Source: Tulasnella sp. 424 (taxonomy: Eukaryota > Basidiomycota > Agaricomycetes > Cantharellales > Tulasnellaceae). Taken from it: 64,000 nt of DNA. The stretch's first letter is position 1; every line of letters begins with the position of its first letter. Shown in pieces: positions 46,901 through 57,781 of the stretch. The notes beneath the pieces are model-generated. The model was not told the origin of the DNA. It worked only from the letters and a program-made list of their open reading frames with translations, and ran no database searches. The stretch is from the NCBI GenBank assembly GCA_019633425.1, contig WSUB01000193.1:1-64000 (forward strand), read 5' to 3'. The translations under genes and the position numbers were made by a program.

Positions 46901-48973
46901 CTCACGGAAGGAGTCCACTTGCCAATCCAAGGCACAAATACTTTCTCTGTGCAACTTGCCGAGTTTGAAGTGTTCAGCAAGGAGAAAGTCATTTTCTGGC
47001 TTGAAGTCATGAGCTTGGCTGGAGCAACTAAGGACGCAATCATCGTCGGCAAAACTGTATGTCAATGGCTCCGGGTAAGTCGAAGGCTGAGATTCGATAA
47101 TGGCCGAATGAAACTGAATCGACGCTTATAGCACCGCTCCAATAATGTCCTTGAATCCGATTCACTTGCCACGCTATGGGATGATGTACAACGGTTCATC
47201 ACCGCGTTTTCGGACCCGATTCAATTCGGACCGCTCCATATTTACACGTCAGCGCTTCCTCATTGCCCGGTCGAGACGGAATTATGGAAGCTGTACCGTA
47301 AACTTGCAAAAGTTCAAACTATAAAGGGTATCCCGACTTCAACGTGGTCGTCAGATATCTGGGTTCGTTCCATCAGTAAACCGGTGGGAACGGTTGCATT
47401 CTCGCCGGATGGGAATGTTCTAGCGTCCGGATCCGATGACTACACAATCCGACTCTGGGATACTCAGACCGGAACGGTATTCGGTGAACCATTCACGGGT
47501 CACAGCAACACGGTTCGGTCTGTCTGCTTCTTGCCTGATGGCAAGGTTCTGGCATCCGGATCGGAGGACAAAACAATTCGACTCTGGGATGCTCAGACAG
47601 GAACGGTGATCGGCAAACCACTCATAGGTCACAGTAGCACGGTCCGGTCTGTCTGCTTCTCGCCCGATGGCAAGGTTTTGGCATCTGGATCGGATGACAA
47701 GACAATTCGACTTTGGGATACTCAGACCAGAACGGCTATCAGTGAACCATTCACAGGTCACAGTCACCGGGTTTGGTCCGTCTGCTTCTCGCCTGACGGC
47801 AACGTTCTGGCATCCGGATCCGAAGACAACACAATTCGGCTCTGGGATGTTCAGAGTGGAACAGTGATCGGTGAACCACTCACAGGTCACACTGGGGATG
47901 TCAACTCCGTCTGCTTCTCACCCGATGGCAAGGTTCTGGCGTCCGGATCCGACGACCGGACAATTCGACGATGGGATACTCAGACCGGAACGGTGATCTG
48001 TGAACCGCTCACGGGTCACAATGGCTGGGTTTGGTCCATCTGCTTCTCACCTGACGGCATGGTTCTGGCATCCGGATCCAAAGACGAGACCATTCGACTC
48101 TGGGATACTCAGACCGGAATGGTGGTCGGTGTACCACTCACAGGTCACAGCGGGGATATTCACTCCGTCTGCTTCTCACCCGATGGCAAAAGTCTGGCAT
48201 CCGGATCCAATGACCAGACAATTCGACTCTGGGATACTCAGACCAGAATGGCGTTATGCGAACCACCCACCGGTCACGACACCTGGGTTTGGTCCATCTG
48301 CCTCTCACCCAATGGCAAGGTTCTGGCATCCGGAGACAACTCCATTCGACTCTGGGATACTCAGACGGGGATGGTGATTGGTGACCCACTCACCGGTCAC
48401 AGCGGGGATGTCAATTCCGTCTGTTTCTCGCCCGATGGCAAGGTTCTGGCATCCGGATCCGATGACCGGACGATTCGACTCTGGGATACTCAGACCGGAA
48501 CGGTGATCGGTGAACCTCTCACAGGTCACAGTGACTGGGTTCGATCAGTGTGCTTCTCACCGGATGGCAAGGTTCTAGCATCCGGATCCAATGATGAGAC
48601 AGTTCGACTCTGGGATCCTCAGACCGGAATGGCGCTTGGTGAACCGGTCACCGGTCACCGCAACACGGTTTACTCCGTCTGTTTCTCCCAAGACGGATCG
48701 CTTCTCTGCGCAAACTATATAGATCGTATCCGTGTCACATGGGACGTCAAAACACGTCAACGCTGTGAAACTCCGCATAGTCTTCCACTCCATCATCAGA
48801 ATCCGGATTTTCAAGATCATTGGGTAGTTGTTTCCTCATCCCGTCTCATTTGGCTTCCTCCACAATACTGGGTTAATCCCACTCCTGAGATTTTTCTCTC
48901 TGGTAACACACTCGCCGTTCTTCACAACGGTAACTTTTCTCTTTTTGATATTTCCCGAGCACTCGAGCTCTGA
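43904..48973 (+). CDS. NLR gene E: HeLo-like/NACHT/WD40 receptor, intact by hand assembly
   Basis: Ten exons: 43904-44065, 44117-44241, 44296-44467, 44509-44548, 44605-44945, 45004-45143, 45197-45335, 45392-45434, 45486-47074, 47132-48973; 1,530 residues. All phases close. Residues 1-167 helical; 168-280 a Ser/Pro-rich linker ending in the hydrophobic helix PVAGNFVAAAAKVGLAFVE; 281-387 charged helices like the MLKL/HeLo-like bundle; P-loop about 450-458; Walker B about 546-556; WD40 from about 1000 (10 blades plus one degenerate); tail containing SGNTLAVLH and a final ALEL. Intron 5 uses GT (GTGGGT), unlike B-D. Its NACHT and WD40 start are closest to gene A (both share TIKG after the first linker and KSVSEIQDTA), hinting that A and E form one sub-lineage. 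Confidence 0.9.
47381..48756 (+). repeat. WD40 blade array of NLR E (10 + 1 degenerate)
   Basis: Regular 43-residue blades except blade 8 (about 48,327-48,360), which reads ASGDNSIRLWD and lacks two residues of the usual ASGSxDxTI stretch. Blade 5 has RRWD. Confidence 0.9.
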
Positions 48974-50698
48974 TTAGCTTGTTCCAATTATGTCATCTTT
49001 CTTTAGAATACAGTTCTCGAGAATAGATACTAAATCCATTCATTGTGTGATACCTATCACCGTCAACTCCCGTGAAAATGGTTCCTGACTGGATCCTAAA
49101 AGACTCGGTTGCCATACGACTCCGCTAGCGTAAGCTGATAGTCAGTCGACTGGATGCGAAGTGCGAGTAATATTGTTCTCGAGTGGACATGACGGTGTGG
49201 CCTTGATGATGACCGCCAGCCGACTCCAAGTCAAATGACAGCAGCGGGAATGCAATTCTGTTGGCTCCCCCCCCATCTAATCCCATTCATAGTACACGGT
49301 CATTTGGTGTAGAAGTAACGTGTCCGAACGCGTCCTGCGAGCAATTGAGGACTAAATGTGGGGGTAGATAGAAGTGCGACAAACTGGGGCAAGCAACGGG
49401 AACTCTGCCCTCTCCCTACTACTCCCTCCTCTTTACTCGAGACGTGGTAAGTGAAGGAAAAAGGCAGTGAGTCTCTAAACATATTGCGGTGTATTTCAAC
49501 TCGCTAACATCCAGCGCCGTTCAGTGCACCCTCAGGACGGACGCGTCTGACGCGCCGTTTGAATCTGAACCGACTCCGGCACGATTCCCCCCGCACCAGT
49601 CGTATGGCCCAATCCAACACCATGGCTTATATTCTCGAAAGTCATATACAATGATCAACGGTCATCCCAGATTCCGTCATGCCTACTTCCTACTCTACGA
49701 TCACTCGACCCGTTGCCTGGTTATTTCTCTCGTCCCAATACCCCATGACTTCCACCTCCTCTCACCCGCGACGTTTCGGTACTCCACACTGAAGGACCTT
49801 GCCTCGGTCGTTCTAGACTGACTGGGAGAACTGGAGCAGGGCATATGGAAGTGGGACATAGGGCGGGAAGGTATGGGGGGGCATCTCGCTTCGAGGCACA
49901 CGCGCATTTGCCGAGATGCAAGAGCTTCTTTCAACTGGAGGATGTACGTCTCAACCTTTCCTTTTCGAAATCGAGACCACTCTAGCTCACGAAGTGCTTC
50001 CCCCGTCTAAGAACTATCGGAAGTACGCAACAGCCTTGGCTTTGAAGCTCCCTCCGACTTTCAGGACGACTTCCTCTTTCCGCCCCCACCAATCAGGGAA
50101 CACGCTTGACTTGCCTTTAGTATCTCGGTGTATGCAATAAGATGCGCGTTCTGCCATACTTAAGTGGAAAGCGGATGGTTATACTCGTTAGAATATCATA
50201 ACGAGCGACTGATGGTTTGAGAGAACAGGCGGTCTAGATCTCTTCGACAGAATGTCCTATGAATTGAGAGTCGAGACAGTTCCCCGCCCTCAAAGTGTCT
50301 GCGTGACTCCATGTATTTGAATGAATGTTCCCTCTCCTCGTAGAAGGGATGAAACCACGCGCTTCCATGGGGAACCATACGGTTAAATGTATGTAGGTCA
50401 CACAAGTTAGGATCATATCGTGCTGGGGACGAGTTGATCGGTGCAAAGTCATCGACCTAAGGGCAGGACTGTTAAGGACCGAGGACCAATTGGGACAGAG
50501 CCCATTGAGTACAATTACGTGAAGGTGGACGATTTTAGACTTTCGTCTGTTTCTAGTGGGATAAAAGGACTTGTACTCTACTTACTTGCTTTCGGGTGTG
50601 CCTTGTGCCGTGTCCGAAAAAGAGGCGCTGCAGGGTCGCGGGGAAGACGGCACAACGCGGACTTTTTGGAATTTCGCGCTGGACTGGATTCGCTGTCA
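48974..50698. repeat. Right edge of the NLR cluster: decayed modules
   Basis: 3' flank of E (48,974-49,130), a short piece of module Q (about 49,150-49,200), module S copy 3 (49,350-49,600), then module T copy 2 (about 49,900-50,180) with its CTATGCAATaAGATGCGCGTTCT end. Nothing intact. 50,200-50,698 shows no repeat and probably holds the promoter and 5' UTR of the next gene. Confidence 0.5.
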
Positions 50699-52956
50699 AT
50701 GGCCATCACCATCAGCTTCAGTCAACGCCGCCTGCTCACCCGCATAGGCCTCGGTTTCGGAGCTCTCTTACTTCTACGAGCTCTGTTCGGTCCCTCATCT
50801 CCCCCAAAACATGTCATCGTGGAACACAACGTGCTCGAGCGGGTAACGCTGGCAGACAAGACGCTCGACGTCCAGCGGCACCCCTTCCTGCAGGCCCGGA
50901 TGGGTAGGGACGATAGGGACGACTTGCTATCGGGATGGGTCAAAAACGGTCTGAGAGACTATTGGGAACGTTTACAATTGCCCTTGTGAGTCGATGGCGT
51001 TCCACCACCGTGTTTGCTGGCCGCGCCCCTTACTTAGTCTTTTTCGAAAAACAAGCATAAACTCAAAAGAGACGTCGCATATGGACACCCAAGTCGTTCG
51101 GAGTGCTATCGATGATCTGCTTAGCTTGAACGGTTGGGTCGCCGCGGCGTGTCCAACCTTGAGCCGTCCATTCGGGCAGAACAAGCGTGAAGACGCGTAC
51201 GACGAGCTCATCGCCGCCAACCACCTCTACTACGTCGCCCTCGTCATCCACTCCGCCGACCACTTCCTCGTCGACCAGCTTGCCGTCATCGTCCAGCTCG
51301 CAAGACGCCTGGGCCATCGGAACATCTTCGTCAGCATGCTCGATTACGACTCGCAGGACGCCACGCCGACGTTGATCGACCTCTGCGAAGCGGTCCTCAC
51401 CCTCCTGCAGGTTCCCTTCCGGATCCGACGTATTCCTCCTATGACGCAGGACCCGTCAGCGGCGTACTACCCTCTTGAAGAGGCTTACACTCGAAACTTG
51501 GCACTGGAACCTTTGCACGAGCTTTACCGGAAACGGAGCATGAAGTTCCACAGGGTTATTTGGCTTAAAGGATTTACATGCCCGAACGACATTCTCGAGA
51601 CTATCAAGGTCAGCGAGATGAACGAGGCTGCGATGGTGTGTGGTATGGATTGGGCAGAGCATAACGGGTTCTTCATCTTCTCCGACCGGTACGTGTTTTG
51701 CGACCCCGGTAATGTCCAGCAGCTTTACGTACTTACGCGCACGCCTCCATCTTAGATGGCGCACTCGAGACATCGACGGCGACCAATTCCGTCTCTCCCG
51801 GTCCTCTTCCGCACCCTCCGCCGGTCCACCACGAGACAAAGTGGGCTCTCAGCGCTACGCCGCTCACTTACCCTTCCAAGTCTTCTGCTGCGAATCCGGC
51901 ACGCACGTCGTCGACCCTGGTCAATCCTACTACCGCGGCATCACGTACCGCTCCGCGAACAACTTCCACAACCTCAGCACCAGTGACGCGGTACCCGACT
52001 GGGATCCCGAGGGAGCGTGCATGGACTCGACCCAGGCGTGGTTCTGCCGCGATCTGTGGGTGGATGCGGCCAAGGACGGAGGGATGAGGAGCGGTAGGAC
52101 GTCTAACAAGGAGGCTGGGATGGGTCCTTGGGGTCCGGCTGAAGAGGAGCAGGAAGATCAACACGGTACGGGGAAGAAGGTCGAGGCCGACACGACCACC
52201 ACCACGACAACCACATCGTCCGAGGAACCAGCCCCAACGGAGGACGAAACATTCAAAGCCGAACAAAAAGCGCAAAACGAAAAGATCGAAGACGACCTCC
52301 CATCGAAAGACGACGAACCCGTCGCCGCCCCAGCAAAAGCGAAGAAAAACAATAAACGATCTCCTCTCAACCACGAACAGCGACAAGAGGGCGCCGCAGC
52401 GGGCGAAGCCGAAGCAGCCGCCATCGCACAACAGCGGCAAGACGCGCAGCACAAGGGCGGGCCGGACACAGACGCAGACGCCAACGCCGGATCGGACTAC
52501 GACGCCATGTCAGACGATTCCGACGCATCCCCACCACCACTCGAACAACCGCCCTCATCCCGCTGGACCGTCCCCAACGGGGACTTCAACCCCGCTCGGA
52601 TCCTCGTCAACCCCCGCTGCGTGACGACCTACGCCGGCGTCTCTCACGCGCAGTTGGCGTTGGACTTGTTCGGCCCTGATAAAGAGGATTCGGATTCACC
52701 CGAGTATTTGAAGAGTGGTGGGAAGTATGTGTTGGAGGATTGGGAAGGTGCGCCGGATAGTTTCGTTTGTCAGGAACAAAAGTGAGTTGTTTTTTTTTTT
52801 TTTTTGGCGTTTCGATGAGGCGTGTTGTACTGACTGGGTTTTTTTGATGAAAGGCAAACTGGTGGGAGGAAAGCGATCAAGACGCAACGCCGGTTGAGCT
52901 TCTCTGTCAGTGACGCGCTGACGGAGCATAATGAAGCTCACCACGAAAAGCGGTAA
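50699..52956 (+). CDS. CAP59/CMT1-like alpha-1,3-mannosyltransferase (GT69)
   Basis: Four exons: 50699-50985, 51056-51688, 51756-52781, 52854-52956; 682 residues. Residues about 12-31 are a hydrophobic, Leu-rich segment fitting a type II signal anchor, so a Golgi-lumenal enzyme is likely. GT69 landmarks in order: AAACPTL; a His/Asp-containing SMLDYDSQDATPTLID stretch; VIWLKGFTCPNDILETI; MVCGMDWAEHNGFFIFSDR; PFQVFCCESGTHVVDP (about 347-361); WDPEGACMDSTQAWFCRDLW; VNPRCVTTYAGVSH (about 590). The family transfers mannose in surface-glycan synthesis (CAP59 is needed for the cryptococcal capsule); the substrate here is unknown. Oddity: about 125 residues of Thr/Glu/Lys/Asp-rich low complexity (about 450-575) split the conserved C-terminal part. 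The upstream frame stays open, but 50699 fits the anchor best. Confidence 0.88.
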
Positions 52957-53236
52957 AAACTTGCCGGGGAATTTGCTTGAGGGGGTTCAACTACTTTTGG
53001 GTGTGGTCGATCGGGTTGTACGAGTAAAAATCTAATATAAACGGACGTCGTTTTTCGTTTTTTCGTTTTCTTGGCTGTCATAGAGATCCGCATATATTTT
53101 ATCCCCACCTTTCGTGTTCCGGGTTATCCTTACATAGGTGTTATGGAATTCGATTGTTGTCTAAATCATGTGGTAAGCTTATTGCTACATGGTTAGCCAT
53201 TAGCAGTACATATGAGCTGTGTAGGTCGTTTCGACG
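52957..53236. other. Intergenic, 3' region of the mannosyltransferase gene
   Basis: AT-rich, with AAAAATCTAATATAAACGG and TTTTTCGTTTTTTCG runs that could serve 3'-end formation. No gene seen. Confidence 0.4.
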
Positions 53237-53430
53237 GTGAAGGAAGGGCGTGTTGAGCACACGTCCAAGTACACGAAGGAAGTTGGTGCGATTCAAAAGG
53301 GCGCCGATTATGTTCGAGCGTTCACTCTGGGATTCAAAGTCGCGGTAAATGACAGAGATATTCCTTACAGTGTTGCAATATCTGATGCTCTTGGTGGTAC
53401 TGTAGGACGCTATTGCTCTCCTTGAGGTGG
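53237..53430 (+). pseudogene. PNO1/DIM2 fragment (ribosome-assembly KH protein)
   Basis: A frame reading HTSKYTKEVGAIQKGADYVR then AFTLGFKVA matches the first KH-like region of PNO1 (family pattern: TSK..., GA.QKGADFVKAFTLGFDV, DAIALL). A donor at 53345 (GTAAATG) and an acceptor ending 53405 lead to DAIALL, preserving a spliced structure, but after about 53,425 the frame leaves the family and runs into the F-box upstream repeat. There is no start exon and no C-terminal KH domain, so this is a stranded piece of two exons. PNO1 acts in 18S rRNA/40S maturation; the intact copy should be elsewhere. Confidence 0.7.
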
Positions 53431-53549
53431 AGGTAGCGGATGTGACAATCCCGAGGCCACCGTTATCAAGTTTCGACTTTAGACTGCTCCCACCGACATC
53501 CCATCCTAGTCACCAGTCCCCTATATACCCAAAGGAGCACAGCGACGCA

Positions 53550-55269
53550 ATGAGTGCGTCAACGATTGATCGCCTCTCCAAGATTATGGAGGATCTAGCT
53601 GGAGTCGTCAACGAGATGTGAGTCGGTCAATCGATACTACCGGTTCCGCCGTGCTGAATTGGGTGTTATCAGGGCATCGGGCAGCAAAGCCAACGGAGCT
53701 TTTGCCTTTGCCTGTGCGAAAATGGCCGCCTGGAGAGAGGTCGAAGGCGCTCTGAGGGGAAGAGCATGTTGGGACACGAGAGAGCGGAACGCTCTGCTTC
53801 CGGTCCATCAACTCCCAGTTGAGGTCTTGGCGGGCATATTCGAAATGGTGGCCTCAAATGAGTCATATGCCTACTATCGGCGACTAAAGCGCCTGCGTAC
53901 CGTCTGTCATCTCTGGCAGAAAGTGATTGATGACTCCCCTTGGATGTGGACACGGATCCAAAGATCTGATCCAAGTCGGATGGTGGAAGAGGCACTGAAG
54001 AAATCTTCGAACTGCCCCCTGAACGTCTCTTTCCACGAACTCAGATACTCCACACAAAATGATCTATCTCGCTTTCTCGGCATACTTGCTCCCTATCGTC
54101 TGAGGAGCGTCGAAATCACTCATTACACGGACCAGATACCTGATCACGAAGAGTGGTTCACGGGCATCAAACTGTTCACAACGCCACAACCTTCCCTAGA
54201 ACGCTTCTCTTTGCGAATCGATTATCCTCAGACAAACCCCCCTGAGCTCATGCTTTTCGCGGATCAAGCCCCGAGACTGAAGGACCTCCAACTGCAAGGG
54301 ATGCGCGTCAGTTGTCCGGGAGCGATATTCAACGGGCTGAGTTCCCTCTCTCTCTCGGAGGTGACAGTTCCGTCCCTCAAGGACCTTCTCAGCACCCTCA
54401 ATCGCTGCGGATATCTCCTCCGTCTGGAGCTGCAGGGAATTCACTTTCAAACCGCTGACAAGGTGGATTCTCCGCCGGAACGCATTTCGCTGCCCTTCCT
54501 CCGACGTCTCTCCCTTCAGGAGATGCGTTCGACCCTCAAAGAACGACTCTTGCGTGACGTCTACGCGCCTCAATGTGCAGATCTCGCCGTTGTCTTACAG
54601 GCAGATGCGGAAGATCCCCAAGACCTCGTTACGCGCTACGTTCCCAGATGGTTCTCCCAGAGGACACCATCCCTCCCCAATATCGCGATCATAGCTGTCG
54701 AACCTGCAGAACGTGCGCTTTCCCTTTACTTTTACGACTCGAAAGATTCGGAATGCTTTCGACTCTTCCTACACCACGACCAGAGCGCCTCAACCTCTCT
54801 CGCAATCCTGACTGCGGTCAATAAGACCCTGGAGGCTTTTGCACCGAAAGCGAATACACACTTGGCTTTAGAGCAAGGCGCACTTGTCCTGGCTGAGGAC
54901 CGACACTATACGGACCAACTCGGCTTCCTTCCTGGGGTAAATAAGCTGGGTATCGGGGACAACTGGAGTTGGACGTTCGGAGGCTACTGGGAGTCTGAAG
55001 GAGCGAAGAATTTCAACCTCCCGGCGTTTCCTAGTCTTCAGGAGCTTTGCTTCTACCAACAGCCGTCGGTTGCGATTGTTAAAGTCGTTAGGATGCTAGT
55101 CGATGCCCCGGAAGTTCGGTGCGAAGGTGGTGGCTTCAAAGTCAGTATCTACGTCCACTCGGACGATCAGATAGCTAAGACGCAGAGCGCCGTTGACGAA
55201 GTGAAGGAACTTGTTGGAGGGGAACGCGTAATCATAGGAGTCGATCCGGTGGCGAAGGAGTACAGGTAG
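53550..55269 (+). CDS. F-box-like protein 1
   Basis: Two exons, 53550-53617 and 53673-55269; 554 residues. Exon 1 (MSASTIDRLSKIMEDL) and the 55-nt intron are conserved in the neighbouring paralogue, which fixes the start. An F-box-like motif follows at about residues 70-120: HQLPVEVLAGIFEM, then LRTVCHLWQKVIDDSPWMWTRI. The remainder has Leu-rich segments (APRLKDLQLQGM, LSSLSLSEVTVPSLKDLL, LPFLRRLSL) of the LRR-like kind found in many Agaricomycete F-box proteins. The family bridges substrates to SCF ubiquitin ligases through Skp1; the substrate is unknown. Such genes are strongly expanded in this fungal class. Confidence 0.78.
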
Positions 55270-56125
55270 TGGGAATATCTCCGCCTAACTGAGCCACGTG
55301 AATTTACCGGATAAACGCTGTATCTAAACCAACTAAAGACGTATCTCAGAGCGGATTTCAAGTATCGATTCTCCTTTGACCTGGATACCTGATATATAAT
55401 CATCTCGTATGTTGAAAAGATCATAACTATTCTTGACCAACTCCCCAGCCCGAGTTTAAACTTATTAGTTTCATGCACCCCACGTACGTGCATTTAGACC
55501 ACAATGTATTCTATTCGGTACAGTCTCTCTTACAGTTTCAAGAGCTTCCGAGTCTGGCTCCGACAACACTCGATATTGTTTCGGTGAGTGAAGAGACCGG
55601 CGTACTAGCGCATTCGCACGCCATAAAATCAGAGATTAAAAGCCATAGTTGCTCATTGTCTGATACATATGGAGGATGGTAGAGTTGCGGTGGATAACCT
55701 CAGGGAAATTTGCATTCCAAAGACTGAATATCTGTCGGAACGGTCCTGACAGTCCTTCGGGCATTTCTGCATGAGTCCGGAACCACCCGCCAAGGAAATA
55801 TTCGAAATACTAAGTCCTGGGTATCAGGTTGGGGGGTTTCGACAGTAAAGGAGGGAATGGCTGGGTTGGGCGACCCGATCGCATCCGCTGGTTACGCCGG
55901 TCCTTAAGTGGCTCTCAGCCTTCACCCGAGCCAGAAAAGAAGGTGCATCAATAGCATTATGTAGCGTTCTCGAAAAGTGCTTGATGCTGAATTCCACAAG
56001 CTTCTTCATTCATTCTTGTGAAGTGCGTGGCTGAGGTGGCGGATGTGACAAACCCGAGGTCACCGTCATCAAACCTCTCCCACTTCGTGTCCCCAACCTT
56101 CGATCCGAAGGAGCACAGTGAAACA
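55270..56125. other. Intergenic between the two F-box genes
   Basis: The first roughly 180 bases match the 3' flank of F-box gene 2 (57,830-58,000; shared TCGTATGTTGAAAA.ATCATAACT.TTCTTGACCAA). The last roughly 100 match the upstream region of gene 1 (GAGGT.GCGGATGTGACAA.CCCGAGG). Gene plus both flanks were therefore duplicated. No other gene seen. Confidence 0.6.
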
Positions 56126-57781
56126 ATGAATGCGTCAATGGCTGATCGCCTCTCCAAGATTATGGATGATCTAGCTGGAGTTATCGACGAGATGTGAGTT
56201 AATCGATTGATAACCCTGGCGGCCCGTGTTGAATTGGCTGTTATCAGGGCTTCGGGTAGCGAGGCCAAGGGAGCGTTTGCCCTTGCCTGTGCGAAAATGA
56301 CAGCCTGGAGACAGGTCGAAGACGCTTTGAGGGGAAGAGCGAGCCAAGATTTGAGGGCTAGAAATGCTTTGCTTCCAGTCCATCAACTTCCAGTTGAAGT
56401 CCGGGCGGGCATATTCGAAATGGCGGTTGCAGACCAATTGGCGGGCACCTATTATCAGCGACTAAAGAGCCTCGGCACCGTCTGCTACCTGTGGCGGAGA
56501 GTGATTGATTATTCTCCTTGGATGTTGACGCGGATCCAAGGATCTGATCAAAGTCGGATAGTTGAAGAGGCCTTGGAAAAATCCGCAAACAACCTCCTAG
56601 ACGTTTCTATGCATCTCGGCCTTTGGTTCACACCAGATATGCTCTCTCCCTTCCTCGATCGACTTGATCCCCATGTCAATCGTCTGAAGAGCATCGAAAT
56701 CTCTTACTCCAAGTACAAAATACCAGAATATTGGATCACAACCGTCAAACTCCTCACCACACCACAGCCTTCACTAACGCTTCTCCCTGCGCAACGAATC
56801 TCTTCAGGGAAATATCTCGAGGTCACACTCCTCGCAGATCAAGCTCCGAGACTGAAGGACCTCCAAATCTACGGGATGCGCATCAACTGTCAAGGAGCGA
56901 TCTGCGCAGGGCTCAGAACCCTTTCTCTCCGCCAAGTGACGGTTCCATCCTCCAAAGACCTTCTCAGCATTATTCAATGTTGCTGTCATCTCCTCGATCT
57001 GGAGCTGGAGAACATTCGTTCTCAAACCGCTGACACCGCGGATCCTTCACCGGAACGCATTTCGCTGCCCCTCCTCCGACATCTCTTCCTTGGGAAGGTT
57101 CCTTCGGTTGTCAAAGAGCGACTTTTGGATGATGTTTACATGGCTCAAAGTGTACATATCAGCCTCGACCTAGGAGCAGATTTGGGCGAGCCAAAAGACT
57201 TCGTTGCACGTCACGTTTCCAGATGGTTGTCCCAGAGAACACCATCCCTCCCTGTGATCGCCGGGATACATGTCAAGCCTGCGAGCAGCGGGCTTGTCCT
57301 CCGCTTTCTCGACCCGAAGGATTCGGAGTGCTTTCACCTCTCCCTACGCCACGCCAGGAGCGCATCAACTTCTCTCGCAATCCTGACTGGGGTCAATGCA
57401 TTACTCAAGGCTTTTGCACCGAAAGCGGATACACACCTGGTGTTAGGGCAAGACTCCTTTGTCCTGGCTGAGGATGGAGACTATATGGACCAACTTAGCT
57501 GGCTTCCTTTTGTAACTCAGCTTGAGATGGGAGAATCGTGGCATTCCACGTACTTCGGATACTGGGAGGAGGAAAGCGCGAAGGATTTTAAACTTCCGGT
57601 ATTTCCTGGTCTTCAAGAACTTTACCTCTATCAACTACCCCCGGTTTGGATTGTCAAAGTGGTCAGAATGCTGCTCGTTGACACCGAGACTCAGCCAACG
57701 TGGTGGTTTTCGAGTCAATATCTACGTCTGGAAGGATTCGGAGCTTGCTGGGACGGCAAGCGCTGTGAAGGAATTGAATAA
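56126..57781 (+). CDS. F-box-like protein 2 (tandem paralogue, altered C-terminus)
   Basis: Two exons, 56126-56193 and 56248-57781; 533 residues. Same architecture as the neighbour: MNASMADRLSKIMDDL exon 1, HQLPVEVRAGIFEM F-box core, LGTVCYLWRRVIDYSPWMLTRI, then Leu-rich segments. Near 57,680-57,705 a net 5-nt loss relative to gene 1 shifts the frame. The ancestral C-terminus (GGFRVNIYVWKDSE, homologous to GGFKVSIYVHSDD) continues in another frame, and the protein now ends in about 30 unrelated residues. It may still be functional because the F-box and most LRR-like parts are intact. Confidence 0.72.
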
